From Bacteroides sp. (GTDB lineage Bacteria > Bacteroidota > Bacteroidia > Bacteroidales > Muribaculaceae), in the NCBI GenBank assembly GCA_014801865.1, contig JAAVDH010000018.1, positions 9,965 through 69,224 of the forward strand: a DNA stretch of 59,260 nt, in the 5' to 3' direction. The notes under the pieces are model-generated. The model saw only the letters and a list, made by a program, of their open reading frames with translations, did not search any database and was not told the DNA's origin. A program made the position numbers and the translations under genes. Positions 43,335 to 52,838 of the stretch are shown here, in pieces; the stretch's first letter is position 1; each line of letters opens with the position of its first letter.

Positions 43335-44756
43335 ATGGCTAATAATACTTCCACTTCAAATTCCAACACGGCTCCCTCCACTCCGGCTCCGGCATCATCG
43401 CCGATGGAGCTGGGCACTAACTCCATATCGCATCTGCTTATGCAGTATTCGGTGCCGGCCATCATTGCCAGTGTGGCCACGAGTCTGTATAATATCATTG
43501 ACAGTATCTTCATCGGGCGCGGTGTAGGAGCCATGGCTATCGCCGGGCTTGCCATCACATTTCCGCTGATGAATCTTGTGGTGGCGTTCTGTACGTTGGT
43601 AGCAGTGGGCGGTGCCACGATTTCATCCATCTTTCTGGGGCAGAAAAACCTTGACCGCACTACCGATGTGCTCAACAATGTGTTGGTACTCTGCCTGATT
43701 CATTCCGTAATCTTCGGCGGACTGACACTGATCTTCCTTGACCCCATACTATACTTCTTCGGCGCTACGGAGGAAACCATACCCTATGCCCGCGAATTTA
43801 TGCAGGTCATACTGTTCGGTACCCCCATTACTTATGTATTTATCGGCCTTAACAATATAATGCGTGCCACGGGTTATCCCAAGAAGGCCATGATTTCGGC
43901 ACTGCTTTCAGTGTGTGTCAATTTAATTCTGGCGCCTATCTTTATATTCAAATTCGGCTGGGGCATCAAGGGAGCGGCGTTTGCCACGGTCTGCGGTCAG
44001 TCGGCGGCCTGCGTATGGGTGTTGATTCACTTCTTCTCCAAGTCGAGTTTCGTACATTTCAAGCGCGTAGGTCATTGGCTTCAGTGGCGTATAGTAAAAC
44101 GTATATATGCCATCGGACTCTCCCCGTTTCTGATGAATGTGTGTGCCTGCATAGTTGTGATATTCATTAACAAGGCGCTGCTTGAGTATGGCGGCACTGA
44201 CGGCAATCTCGCCGTAGGAGCATATGGCATTATAAACCGCACCACGATGTTCTTCGTGATGATAGTGTTCGGCATTACTCAGGGTATGCAGCCTATCCTC
44301 GGGTTTAATTACGGTGCCGGAAATTTTGAGCGTGTGCGCAAGACTCTCCGTATAGGTATATGGCTCGGTGTCTCCATCACATCGATCGGATGGCTTATAA
44401 CAGAGATATTCCCCAATACGGTCAGCTCGCTGTTTACGGTTGACCGCCAGCTCATAGATCTGGCTCGCAGTGGCTTCCGTATATACTTCATCGCCTATCC
44501 TGTTGTGGGCTGTCAGGTAGTGATACAGAATTTCTTCCAGAGCGTCGGTAAGCCTAAGTTCTCTATCTTCCTGTCGCTTACACGTCAGCTTCTCTTCCTC
44601 ATACCGTTCTTGATTTTTCTGCCCCCGTATTTAGGTATCGACGGTGTGTGGGTATCCATGTCGGGAGCTGATGTTGTGGCCTTCATCTTCGCTGTGGTCA
44701 CTCTTGTCATCTGGCTCAGAAGAGAGCGCAGACGTCGTGAGGCCTCGATTGCATAA
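43335..44756 (+). CDS. MATE family efflux transporter
   Basis: Cation-coupled multidrug/toxin exporter of 473 residues with 12 hydrophobic helices in two homologous halves. The first half starts LLMQYSVPAIIASVATSLYNIIDSIFIGRGVG, continued by GLAITFPLMNLVVAFCTLVAVGGAT; the second half includes FGITQGMQPILGFNYGAGNFERVR, typical of the DinF/NorM-like Bacteroidetes group. An N-terminal Ser/Thr/Pro-rich cytoplasmic tail precedes the first helix. The substrate is unknown. The FAD oxidoreductase gene starts 11 bp later. Confidence 0.92.
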   Translation: MANNTSTSNSNTAPSTPAPASSPMELGTNSISHLLMQYSVPAIIASVATSLYNIIDSIFIGRGVGAMAIAGLAITFPLMNLVVAFCTLVAVGGATISSIFLGQKNLDRTTDVLNNVLVLCLIHSVIFGGLTLIFLDPILYFFGATEETIPYAREFMQVILFGTPITYVFIGLNNIMRATGYPKKAMISALLSVCVNLILAPIFIFKFGWGIKGAAFATVCGQSAACVWVLIHFFSKSSFVHFKRVGHWLQWRIVKRIYAIGLSPFLMNVCACIVVIFINKALLEYGGTDGNLAVGAYGIINRTTMFFVMIVFGITQGMQPILGFNYGAGNFERVRKTLRIGIWLGVSITSIGWLITEIFPNTVSSLFTVDRQLIDLARSGFRIYFIAYPVVGCQVVIQNFFQSVGKPKFSIFLSLTRQLLFLIPFLIFLPPYLGIDGVWVSMSGADVVAFIFAVVTLVIWLRRERRRREASIA

Positions 44757-44767
44757 TATTATTACTT

Positions 44768-46318
44768 ATGATTACAGAAATAAATATGGTCGTTGATCCG
44801 GCCACAGCATATACACCGATGCGTCTGACGGCAGCCGTGAGCACTCAGATGGGTGTCGACGCCAACCGTATACGCCATGTGCATGTCGTGAAGCGCTCGA
44901 TTGATGCGCGTCAGCGAAGTGTCAAGATCAACCTCACGCTGAAGGTATGGCTCGATGAGGCTCCTTCAGCCGATGAGTTGCCGGCCCGAACCATCGACTA
45001 CCCTCATTTGAGTGAAGATGCCCGTCAGGCGATAGTGGTAGGTGCGGGTCCCGCCGGACTTTTCGCTGCACTGAGGCTGATAGAGCGTGGCATTCGCCCC
45101 ATACTTCTCGAGCGCGGCAAGGATGTTGACAGCCGTCGTAAGGATATGGCCCGTATAGCCCGTGAAGGAATCGTGGACCCCGATAGCAACTATTGCTTCG
45201 GCGAAGGTGGTGCGGGAGCCTATTCCGATGGTAAACTCTATACCCGCAGTAAAAAACGCGGACCCGTAGACAAGGTGTTGAAGATACTCTATGACCACGG
45301 TGCTTCGGAAGATATACTTGTGGATGCCCATCCCCATATAGGCACAGATAAATTGCCTGAAGTCATAAAGGCTATCCGAGAGACGATAATCCGGTGTGGC
45401 GGTATTGTCCGCTTTGAGACTTGCGTAACCGACCTTATAATCAGTGATGGTAAGGTCGAGGGCGTGGTGACACGCGACGGCTCGGAGTTTCTCGGACCTG
45501 TCATTCTTGCTACGGGACATTCGGCACGTGACGTATACCATCTGCTCCTTGCCAAAGGTGTGAGCCTCGAACCCAAGGGAATAGCCGTCGGAGTTCGTCT
45601 GGAGCATCCCCAGGAGCTGATAGACCGTATACGCTATCACAGTCCTGCCGGACGCGGCAAGTATCTTCCTCCGGCTGAATATAGTCTGCTGACGCGTGTC
45701 GATGGCCGAGGTGTCTATAGTTTCTGCATGTGTCCGGGTGGATTCATAATCCCCGCCGCCAGTGAGCCCGGTCAACTTGTAGTCAACGGTATGTCGCCCT
45801 CCAACCGAGGCACACGCTGGGCTAACTCAGGCATGGTCGTAGAAGTGCTCCCCGAAGATGTAAAGGGTAGTGGCGATGATGACGTGCTTAAGATGATGCG
45901 CTTTCAGGAAGAGATAGAGCGAGCGTTCTATGCTGACGGTGACGGCAGCCAGAATGCTCCGGCTCAACGTATGGAAGATTTCGTAAAGGGTCGTCCGTCA
46001 TCGACGCTCCCATCTACATCATACGCTCCGGGTATACATCCGGCACGAATTGACCAACTGCTTCCTCGAGGCATCGCCTCGCGACTGCGTAAGGGATTTG
46101 AGGACTTCGGACGTAAGCAGCGCGGATTTCTCACCAATGATGCTACCCTTATCGGAGCAGAGACACGTACTTCGTCGCCTGTCAGAATCACCCGCGACCC
46201 TGAGACACTCCACCACTTGAAATTCCCCGGACTCTATCCTGCCGGTGAAGGAGCCGGATATGCAGGAGGCATTGTTTCTGCGGCTATTGACGGCATGCGC
46301 GTGGCCGACGCCGTATAG
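44768..46318 (+). CDS. FAD-dependent oxidoreductase (COG2509 type)
   Basis: Predicted flavoprotein dehydrogenase of 516 residues. A 75-residue N-terminal extension with HVVKRSIDARQR (S4-like or ferredoxin-fold) precedes the Rossmann FAD site AIVVGAGPAGLFAALRLIERG with an acidic LLERGKDVDSR. Further motifs include YCFGEGGAGAYSDGKLYTRSKKRG and, near the C-terminus, LYPAGEGAGYAGGIVSAAIDG for the second FAD-contact. The substrate has not been established for this family. It sits in an apparent operon with the MATE gene and ends in the recurrent terminator. Confidence 0.88.
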   Translation: MITEINMVVDPATAYTPMRLTAAVSTQMGVDANRIRHVHVVKRSIDARQRSVKINLTLKVWLDEAPSADELPARTIDYPHLSEDARQAIVVGAGPAGLFAALRLIERGIRPILLERGKDVDSRRKDMARIAREGIVDPDSNYCFGEGGAGAYSDGKLYTRSKKRGPVDKVLKILYDHGASEDILVDAHPHIGTDKLPEVIKAIRETIIRCGGIVRFETCVTDLIISDGKVEGVVTRDGSEFLGPVILATGHSARDVYHLLLAKGVSLEPKGIAVGVRLEHPQELIDRIRYHSPAGRGKYLPPAEYSLLTRVDGRGVYSFCMCPGGFIIPAASEPGQLVVNGMSPSNRGTRWANSGMVVEVLPEDVKGSGDDDVLKMMRFQEEIERAFYADGDGSQNAPAQRMEDFVKGRPSSTLPSTSYAPGIHPARIDQLLPRGIASRLRKGFEDFGRKQRGFLTNDATLIGAETRTSSPVRITRDPETLHHLKFPGLYPAGEGAGYAGGIVSAAIDGMRVADAV

Positions 46319-46344
46319 ATGCCGAGCAAAATTCAAGAAAAAAA

Positions 46345-46377
46345 TAGGCCGTGTGTCAGAGAATGACACACGGCCTA
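46345..46377. terminator. Bidirectional terminator between FAD oxidoreductase and tig (recurrent type)
   Basis: A 14-bp stem TAGGCCGTGTGTCA (46345-46358) / TGACACACGGCCTA (46364-46377) is preceded by an A-run and followed by AACTTTTCTTT, so it can end both convergent genes. Third copy of the GGCCGTGTGTC hairpin. Confidence 0.85.
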
Positions 46378-46402
46378 AACTTTTCTTTGTATCGAGAAGT
46401 GA

Positions 46403-47767
46403 TTATGCCTTAGAGGCGATTTCCTTGAATTCATCAAGGGTCACTTCCTTCTTGTCGAGAGTGATAGCGTCTTCGATAGCCTGATAGAGCTTGAATTCGA
46501 TGAGGCGGCCATAGAGGTTGCGGGCAAACTTCTGGTCGCTGAGCATCTGCTTGGCGTAGTTGGTGATAACCTCGTCGTCAATGTTGGTCATGCCATAGGC
46601 AGCGAACTGCTGTGCGGCACGCATACGGGCAGCATTGAGCATATCGTCATCCTCAACCTTTACTTCAAACATTTCGTGAAGCTTCGACTGGATAACTTCC
46701 CAGAGGATATCGCTCTTAACCTTTTCGTAGTATTCGTCGATGGTCTCGGGGGTCTGTTCCTTATCGATGGTCAGGAGCCAGCGCTTGAGAGTTTCGGCGG
46801 GGAGTTCTACGTTGGCGAACTGCTCCATGAGTTTCTTGCGGAAGTCGATGCGGAAGATGGCCTGAGAGTTGTTGTTAAGCTCGTTGGCAATCATCTTCTT
46901 GATTTCTTCGCGATACTGCTCCTCGTTGGTTACTTCCTTTTCATCGCCGAAGATCTGCTTGTAGAGTTCTTCGCCGAGTTCTGCGGGCTTCACAACGATG
47001 ATTTCAGAGATAGCCAGCTCGAAGTTGCTGTGCATGTCGGCGGTCTTCTCCTTGTCGATATTGAGCATTGATGAGAGTTCGGCGGGATTGCCTTCGCAGG
47101 TGTTCCAGGGATTGAACACTACCTTGTCGCCGGGCTTCTTGCCTACAAACTTGTCGGCTTCTTCCTTTGACTTGAAGTACATGGGGGCAACGATACCGTT
47201 GGTCACCTGGATAGCGTCTTCGCCTTCCTTGATGGTGCCGTCTTCGTTGAGCTCCATCATCACACCCTTAACGAGGGCATCGGGCTCAAATTCCTCACCG
47301 GGTACCTGTGCACCGAAGCGCTTGCGGAAAGCCTTGTCCTGCTCGTCGATCATCTCGTCGCTGACCTTGATTTCGTAGTAGGGCATGGTCATCTCCTTGT
47401 TTACCTGGAGATTCATCTCGGGAGCGAGAGCGATATAATATTCAAAAGTGAAGTCCTTATGGTTCTTCAGATCGAGGGGCTTAACTTCTACGGGGATGGG
47501 CTGACCGAGAACATCGAGCTTGTTGTCAGCGATGTACTTGGTGACTGCTTCGTAGACTTCGCGGTTGATAACTTCGCTGGTAAGATCCTGGCCGAAGATG
47601 CGACGTACGTGGTCAAGTGACACGGTGCCCTTACGGAAGCCGGGGAATGTACGTTCGCGACGGAGTTTCTTAAGCTCCTCGGTTACTTTGTCCTTGTAGT
47701 CGTTTTCTTCTACCGACACTGTCAGGCGTGCGTTGCCGCCTTCGTTGTTTGTCAGAGTTACGTTCAT
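46403..47767 (-). CDS. tig: Trigger factor
   Basis: Ribosome-bound chaperone and peptidyl-prolyl isomerase family member, 454 residues from ATG 47767. The ribosome-binding N-terminal domain has RTFPGFRKGTVSLDHVRRIFG (the GFRxGxxP-type signature, here with Thr/Val at the loop). The PPIase-like middle segment is shortened (VKGVMMELNEDGTIKEGEDA), as in other Bacteroidetes. The helical C-terminal domain ends KKEVTLDEFKEIASKA. Frames further upstream cross its promoter and are rejected. Divergent from clpB, another chaperone gene. Confidence 0.94.
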   Translation of the reverse strand: MNVTLTNNEGGNARLTVSVEENDYKDKVTEELKKLRRERTFPGFRKGTVSLDHVRRIFGQDLTSEVINREVYEAVTKYIADNKLDVLGQPIPVEVKPLDLKNHKDFTFEYYIALAPEMNLQVNKEMTMPYYEIKVSDEMIDEQDKAFRKRFGAQVPGEEFEPDALVKGVMMELNEDGTIKEGEDAIQVTNGIVAPMYFKSKEEADKFVGKKPGDKVVFNPWNTCEGNPAELSSMLNIDKEKTADMHSNFELAISEIIVVKPAELGEELYKQIFGDEKEVTNEEQYREEIKKMIANELNNNSQAIFRIDFRKKLMEQFANVELPAETLKRWLLTIDKEQTPETIDEYYEKVKSDILWEVIQSKLHEMFEVKVEDDDMLNAARMRAAQQFAAYGMTNIDDEVITNYAKQMLSDQKFARNLYGRLIEFKLYQAIEDAITLDKKEVTLDEFKEIASKA

Positions 47768-47830
47768 GAGTTTTGTATCTGTTTCGATTTGATTTTCGAT
47801 AATGGTGAGGAGAGTCGGTAATTCAAGTTG

Positions 47831-47838
47831 CAAAAGTA
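47831..47838 (-). promoter_or_regulatory. tig promoter, -7 box
   Basis: Plus-strand CAAAAGTA reads TACTTTTG on the minus strand, matching TAnnTTTG, about 64 nt before the tig ATG. No equally good box is seen for clpB in the remaining 47839-48008 stretch, which contains a 10-bp tandem AACAAATCA(T/C) near 47875. Confidence 0.55.
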
Positions 47839-48008
47839 CATAATATTGCCAACTTCCACAAATTCCACACCCCAACAAATCATAACAAATCACAAATAAC
47901 GGGGTGCGCAGCCATATCTTTTTGCTTAATTTATCGGGTGCGGGAGGCAACCATTGAGGGGGATTGTTTGTTAAGAAAAGTAGAATGACAAAAATATAAC
48001 TTACCACT

Positions 48009-50597
48009 ATGAATTTCAATAGCTTTACTATCAAGTCGCAAGAGGCTATCCAAAAGGCGGTGGAGATTACCAAAAACTCCGGTGCTCAGGCCATAGAGCC
48101 CGTTCATCTGCTTAAGGGCGTGATGAGCGAGGGTGAGTCGCTTGTAAAATTCATATTTGCCAAGGTAGGCGCTAACATATCAGCCGTCGAGGCACAGATT
48201 GACCGTGATATCGCGGCACAGCCCAAGGTGTCGGGAGGCGAACCCTATCTGAGCCGCACCTCTAACGATGTACTTCAGAAGGCTCTCGACATTGCCAAGA
48301 AGCAGGGTGACGAGTATGTGACTCTGGAGGCTATGCTGATGGCGATTTATGACATCAATTCCTCGGCTTCGACTATCCTTAAGGATGCCGGACTGAGCGA
48401 TAAGGAGTTGCGTAGTGCCGTCGAAGAACTGCGTAAAGGCAAGAAGGCCACTGACCAAAGCGCCGAGGATACTTACAATGCCCTTAGCAAATATGCTATC
48501 AATCTTAACGAACGTGCCCGTAGCGGCAAACTCGACCCCGTAATCGGACGTGACGATGAGATACGCCGTGTGCTTCAGATTCTCAGTCGACGTACCAAGA
48601 ACAATCCTATGCTCATAGGTGAGCCCGGTACCGGTAAGACGGCTATAGCCGAGGGACTGGCACAGCGTATTATCCGTGGTGACGTGCCCGAGAACCTGCG
48701 TACCAAACAGATATTCTCGCTTGACATGGGTGCCCTCGTGGCCGGTGCCAAGTATAAGGGCGAGTTTGAGGAGCGTCTTAAGGCTATCGTCAACGAAGTG
48801 ACTCAGAGCGATGGCGAGATTATACTCTTCATCGATGAGATACATACCCTCGTAGGAGCCGGTAAGGGTGAAGGCGCTATGGATGCTGCCAATATCCTTA
48901 AGCCTGCGCTTGCACGTGGCGAGCTCAGAAGTATCGGCGCCACTACCCTTGACGAATATCAGAAGTATTTCGAGAAGGATAAGGCGCTTGAACGCCGATT
49001 CCAGAAGGTAATGGTCAACGAGCCTGACGAGATGAGTGCCATAGCTATTCTGCGAGGACTTAAGGAACGTTACGAAAACCACCACAAGGTGAGAATCCGT
49101 GATGAGGCAGTCGTGGCCGCAGTGCAGCTGTCAGAGCGCTATATCACCGACCGTTTCCTCCCCGATAAGGCCATTGACCTTGTGGACGAGGCTGCGTCTA
49201 AGTTGCGTCTGGAGATTGACTCCGTGCCTCAGGCTCTGGATGAAATCTCACGCCGCATAGCTCAGAAGGAGATTGAGCGTGAGGCCATCAAGCGCGAAGG
49301 CGACGAGGCTCACGTAAGAGATATAGAAAAGGAACTCGCCACCATGCGCGAGGAAGAAAAAGAATACAAGGCAAAGTGGCAGGCTGAGAAGGATCTCATC
49401 AACCGTATTCAGCAGAATAAGATTGATATCGAGCAGCTCAATTTCGACGCCGAACGTGCCGAGCGCGAAGGCGACTATGCCAAGGTGGCCGAAATCCGCT
49501 ACTCCAAGGTGCAGGCCAAGGAGAAGGAAAACGCCGAGATACAGGAACAGCTCAAGATGATGCAGGGCGAAAAGGCCCTCATCAAGGAGGAAGTTGACGC
49601 CGAAGATATAGCCGACGTTGTATCGCGCTGGACCGGTATACCGGTCAATAAAATGGTGCAGAGCGAGAAAGAAAAGCTGCTGCATCTCGAGGAAGAGCTT
49701 CACAATCGTGTCGTCGGTCAGGAGGATGCCATCCGCGCTATCGCTGATGCCGTGCGCCGCAGCCGTGCGGGGCTTAATGACCCCCGCCGTCCTATCGGCT
49801 CATTTATCTTCCTCGGCACCACCGGTGTAGGTAAGACTGAGCTTGCAAAAGCCTTGGCCGAATACCTCTTCGATGATGAAAACATGATGACCCGTATCGA
49901 TATGAGCGAGTATCAGGAGAAACACGCTGTGTCACGACTTGTAGGAGCGCCTCCCGGATACGTCGGTTACGATGAAGGCGGTCAGCTTACCGAGGCCGTC
50001 CGTCGCAAACCTTACTCAGTAGTTCTGTTCGACGAGATTGAGAAAGCACACCCCGATGTATTCAACATACTTCTTCAGGTGCTTGACGATGGACGACTGA
50101 CTGACAATAAAGGACGTCTGGTCAACTTCAAGAACACGATTATCATCATGACCTCAAACATGGGTTCGTCGGTCATCCGCGACAACTTTGCCAAGATGAC
50201 TGATGAAAACCGCGAGGAGACCATCGATAAGACTAAGGACGAAGTGCTTGACATGCTTAAGCAGACCATCCGTCCCGAATTCCTCAACCGTATTGACGAA
50301 ATCATCATGTTCACTCCGCTGAATCAGGATGAGATTGAAGAAATCGTCGGACTGCAGATACGCAGCGTACAGAAGATGCTTGCCGCCAACGGTGTCGTAC
50401 TTGAAGTTACTCCCGCGGCTCTCAAGTATCTCGGTGAGGAGGGATATGATCCCGAATTCGGTGCTCGTCCCGTGAAGCGTGTCATACACCGTATGGTGCT
50501 CAACCGCCTCTCTAAGGATATTCTGGCACAGAAGGTTGACAAAGATCGTCCTATCGTTATCGACATGGAAGGTGACGACCTCGTGTTCCGCAACTAA
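48009..50597 (+). CDS. clpB: ATP-dependent disaggregase ClpB
   Basis: Hsp100 hexameric disaggregase that works with DnaK, whose gene starts this window. All domains of the 862-residue protein are present: N-terminal double-Clp domain (1-145), first AAA module with Walker A GEPGTGKT and Walker [16 protein letters not shown], the coiled-coil M domain (about 400-525, Glu/Lys-rich), second AAA module with Walker A GTTGVGKT and [15 protein letters not shown], and the D2 small domain ending [11 protein letters not shown]. Its M-domain distinguishes it from ClpA and ClpC. Confidence 0.97.
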   Translation: MNFNSFTIKSQEAIQKAVEITKNSGAQAIEPVHLLKGVMSEGESLVKFIFAKVGANISAVEAQIDRDIAAQPKVSGGEPYLSRTSNDVLQKALDIAKKQGDEYVTLEAMLMAIYDINSSASTILKDAGLSDKELRSAVEELRKGKKATDQSAEDTYNALSKYAINLNERARSGKLDPVIGRDDEIRRVLQILSRRTKNNPMLIGEPGTGKTAIAEGLAQRIIRGDVPENLRTKQIFSLDMGALVAGAKYKGEFEERLKAIVNEVTQSDGEIILFIDEIHTLVGAGKGEGAMDAANILKPALARGELRSIGATTLDEYQKYFEKDKALERRFQKVMVNEPDEMSAIAILRGLKERYENHHKVRIRDEAVVAAVQLSERYITDRFLPDKAIDLVDEAASKLRLEIDSVPQALDEISRRIAQKEIEREAIKREGDEAHVRDIEKELATMREEEKEYKAKWQAEKDLINRIQQNKIDIEQLNFDAERAEREGDYAKVAEIRYSKVQAKEKENAEIQEQLKMMQGEKALIKEEVDAEDIADVVSRWTGIPVNKMVQSEKEKLLHLEEELHNRVVGQEDAIRAIADAVRRSRAGLNDPRRPIGSFIFLGTTGVGKTELAKALAEYLFDDENMMTRIDMSEYQEKHAVSRLVGAPPGYVGYDEGGQLTEAVRRKPYSVVLFDEIEKAHPDVFNILLQVLDDGRLTDNKGRLVNFKNTIIIMTSNMGSSVIRDNFAKMTDENREETIDKTKDEVLDMLKQTIRPEFLNRIDEIIMFTPLNQDEIEEIVGLQIRSVQKMLAANGVVLEVTPAALKYLGEEGYDPEFGARPVKRVIHRMVLNRLSKDILAQKVDKDRPIVIDMEGDDLVFRN

Positions 50598-50719
50598 ACT
50601 ACCCTAAAGCTCCAAATACACACACTTAATTAATTTCCCCGATACTTCCGCGAGGGTCATACCCAGGTAAGGTGATGATCCCGTGGAAGATCGGTATTAT
50701 TGGTCTTCTTTATTACTTT

Positions 50720-51184
50720 ATGAAAAAGTTTTTTTACCTCTTGGCCGCACTGCCACTGCTTGGTCTGGCAGCGTGTAACGACGACGATGATCTGCCCAGC
50801 GTAGACATCTCTATTAATTATGAAAATGGTGTGCAGGTTGGCAACACGGTCTATGCCGTGATGGGCGACACTCTTAAGGTGACAGGTATCACCGCCACAC
50901 CCAAGCGTCCCAACAGAAAGGTAGAAATAGGTATCGTCAATTATAATTTTGACGGTGTGCCATACTACACCTCTCTCGTACAGCCCTATCCCTGCTACAT
51001 CCCTACCGAGGATTTTGCTGAGGGCAACCACTATCTTGGCGTGCTCATGCCGATATATGAGGTAGATTGCACCCCTGCTACGGGATTCGTTCAGGTAAAT
51101 CTTAAGTTCGTGTCCGACGCTTCTGAAATTCCTACCGAGGGAGCCACCACAAGCACCCTCTCGCTCGAACCTTCACTTCAGTAA
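50720..51184 (+). CDS. Small lipoprotein with NigD-like features, function unknown
   Basis: Predicted lipoprotein of 154 residues. ATG 50720 gives a lipobox signal peptide (MKKFFYLLAALPLLGLAAC); the acidic CNDDDDLP after the Cys resembles surface-export signals of Bacteroidetes lipoproteins. The rest is beta-rich (VDISINYENGVQVGNTVYAVMGDTLKVTGI) and ends in a Thr/Ser-rich tail. No named domain is certain. It follows clpB by 123 bp, but its own signals separate it; a hairpin follows at 51229. Confidence 0.75.
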   Translation: MKKFFYLLAALPLLGLAACNDDDDLPSVDISINYENGVQVGNTVYAVMGDTLKVTGITATPKRPNRKVEIGIVNYNFDGVPYYTSLVQPYPCYIPTEDFAEGNHYLGVLMPIYEVDCTPATGFVQVNLKFVSDASEIPTEGATTSTLSLEPSLQ

Positions 51185-51228
51185 AGCTGATAGTCGACTC
51201 CCAGCCCGATGCTAATATGCTAATATAT

Positions 51229-51287
51229 CATTAACCCCGATTATCGGTCGCAGTGCCTATGGCTGTGGACGGTAGTCGGGGTTAATG
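51229..51287 (+). terminator. Terminator-like hairpin after the lipoprotein gene (ATTAACCCCGA type)
   Basis: A 12-bp outer stem CATTAACCCCGA (51229-51240) / TCGGGGTTAATG (51276-51287) encloses an inner GTCGCAG/CTGTGGAC pairing. It shares its opening sequence with the hairpin after mltD at 31996. Confidence 0.65.
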
Positions 51288-51361
51288 CTGTCCCAAAGCT
51301 CCCTCAGGATGGGGCTTACGAACCCCTTTTGAAATTTTCCATGAGAGTTTTTCATCAAAAA

Positions 51362-51393
51362 TTTGGTGGATACAAACTAATGACTTAACTTTG
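51362..51393 (+). promoter_or_regulatory. tRNA-Cys promoter
   Basis: TTTG (51362-51365), 20 nt and TAACTTTG (51386-51393), followed by CACTCGCAA, the same downstream sequence as in the tRNA-Pro promoter at 57445. Confidence 0.75.
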
Positions 51394-51448
51394 CACTCGC
51401 AATCGGGAAACATGTTGTGTCCCGCCTGTAAGAGTAAATTTAAAGTTT

Positions 51449-51519
51449 GGTTCCTTGGCCGAGTGGTTAGGCAACGGTCTGCAAAACCGTGTACAGCAGT
51501 TCAAATCTGCTAGGAACCT
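51449..51519 (+). tRNA. tRNA-Cys (anticodon GCA)
   Basis: This 71-nt gene has acceptor GGTTCCT / AGGAACC, anticodon loop CTGCAAA with GCA, T-loop TTCAAAT and discriminator U. The CCA end is not encoded, unlike tRNA-Ser in this window. Confidence 0.95.
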
Positions 51520-51541
51520 CTAATAAAGTCTTTTTCAAAAT

Positions 51542-51573
51542 AAGGAGCAGTGTCTGAAGAGGCGCTGCTCCTT
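51542..51573 (+). terminator. tRNA-Cys terminator
   Basis: AAGGAGCAG (51542-51550) pairs with CTGCTCCTT (51565-51573); T-rich sequence follows only loosely (GCTATATTATTT). Confidence 0.6.
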
Positions 51574-51603
51574 GCTATATTATTTAATTAACACAGAGAC
51601 ACG

Positions 51604-51783
51604 ATGGACGAATTGCCGAAAGATCCGTTTATGCTTTTCAGCTTTGTGAATATGAAGCTACGTGATGAATATGCCTCACTAAAGGAGATGTGCGACGATA
51701 TGGACATTGACGAAAAAGCGCTTGTAGATACTCTCGCAGCTGCCGGATGGGAATATTCTCCGGAGAATAATAAGTTTTGGTAA
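51604..51783 (+). CDS. DUF4250 domain protein, 59 residues
   Basis: Small cytosolic protein beginning MDELPKDPFMLFSFVNMKLR and ending WEYSPENNKFW. This is the whole DUF4250 pattern: a leading LPxDPxMLxSxxNxxLRD, a helix-turn-helix-like middle with MCDDMDIDEKALVDTLAAAG and a Tyr/Asn-rich end. The family is widespread in Bacteroidetes and Firmicutes with no assigned function. It lies right after the tRNA-Cys terminator and appears monocistronic. Confidence 0.85.
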   Translation: MDELPKDPFMLFSFVNMKLRDEYASLKEMCDDMDIDEKALVDTLAAAGWEYSPENNKFW

Positions 51784-51850
51784 TCCTCTGGGAGGGGGTA
51801 GGGTAATTCCGTTGTCAGTCGTATGAAGCGATTGAATTTTTTTCACGCGG

Positions 51851-51880
51851 TGCAACCTGTCAGGGGTTGTGCCGCGTCTA
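51851..51880 (+). promoter_or_regulatory. ECF-sigma-type promoter of the sigma-factor operon
   Basis: TGCAACC (51851-51857), a 17-nt spacer and CGTCTA (51875-51880) match the AAC-type -35 and CGTC-type -10 elements typical of ECF sigma factors, and no TAnnTTTG box is present. The same region can fold as an inverted repeat, 51845-51857 with 51865-51877 (two wobbles). The first gene starts 36 nt later. Confidence 0.5.
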
Positions 51881-51915
51881 ACGTATGAAAAAACTCTCAA
51901 AAAGATTCGTAGGTT

Positions 51916-52791
51916 ATGAATATCCCATACTTCTCCAGGCTCCTTGCAGCTGTTTCAAGATTATCGTCTGAGCGCCTTATGGCCCTCATCGCGGCGGTTT
52001 TGATTTCTAATTTGTGTCTGCTTCCTGAAGTGTCAGGAACAGAAGCTGATACCATTGCCACTGCGGTAGCAAAAATTACGGCCGTAGACTCGACTAAGAC
52101 GAAGAAGTCGGTGAGCAAAAAGGTGAAGGCCGCAATTGCGCTTGCCGAGGAAAAGAAGAGTGAGATTAATACCGATACTCTGCTTAAGACTACGATTCTG
52201 CCCCCTGTCCGTGACCTGACGGACGAGGTTGGAGAGGCACTCATAGTAGAGGTAGATGATGATAATTCGGATTACGGCGATAACATTTCGTCAATAATGA
52301 TATCTCACGCTGCCAGAGAAGCTATAGTCGAGCATATTGAAGATATAGCTATCGCATTGGCCATATTCTTCGGGTGCATAATTTTCCCGTTCATTCTGTT
52401 GATAATAATTATAAGTATGGTGCTCCGCTCGCGCCATAAGTTTCATCGCGAACAGCTGCGTACGATAGAAAAATTGACCCGCGACGGGTATACGGTTCCT
52501 GAGTCCATATTGAACATGCAGTTCTCTACCGTATCGAAGCGTCAGTCATATTCTACGGCCGTGAAGTGGCTCGGTGTCGGCGCTGGACTCGCACTGTTCT
52601 TCGGAGTCGTTGCCAATTTCAAGACGGCTGTCATATTCAGCGTGTTTCCCCTGGTTGTCGGCGCAGTGAAGATGATTATATATATGCGCTTCGACCGCTA
52701 TAATAAAACGCGTTACAATGAGCCGGCTGAGGAGCCTCGTGAGGTATTCCCTCCTCAGTTCAAGGGCATGAAGAATGATGACCTCGAATAG
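51916..52791 (+). CDS. DUF6249-type membrane protein of the ECF operon
   Basis: A 291-residue membrane protein with an N-terminal hydrophobic segment (LMALIAAVLISNLCLLPEVS) that may be a signal anchor. A charged region of about 100 residues (KKSVSKKVKAAIALAEEKKSE) follows, then a long helix (IALAIFFGCIIFPFILLIIIISMVL), a cytoplasmic segment typical of DUF6249 (EQLRTIEKLTRDGYTVPESIL), and two further helices. Linkage to the sigma factor (47 bp downstream) and the ECF-type promoter suggest it takes part in envelope sensing. The mechanism is unknown. Confidence 0.75.
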   Translation: MNIPYFSRLLAAVSRLSSERLMALIAAVLISNLCLLPEVSGTEADTIATAVAKITAVDSTKTKKSVSKKVKAAIALAEEKKSEINTDTLLKTTILPPVRDLTDEVGEALIVEVDDDNSDYGDNISSIMISHAAREAIVEHIEDIAIALAIFFGCIIFPFILLIIIISMVLRSRHKFHREQLRTIEKLTRDGYTVPESILNMQFSTVSKRQSYSTAVKWLGVGAGLALFFGVVANFKTAVIFSVFPLVVGAVKMIIYMRFDRYNKTRYNEPAEEPREVFPPQFKGMKNDDLE

Positions 52792-52838
52792 TGTCAGGCT
52801 TTTTGATGAGATCTTTACTTACTGCGTAGAGGATAGAG

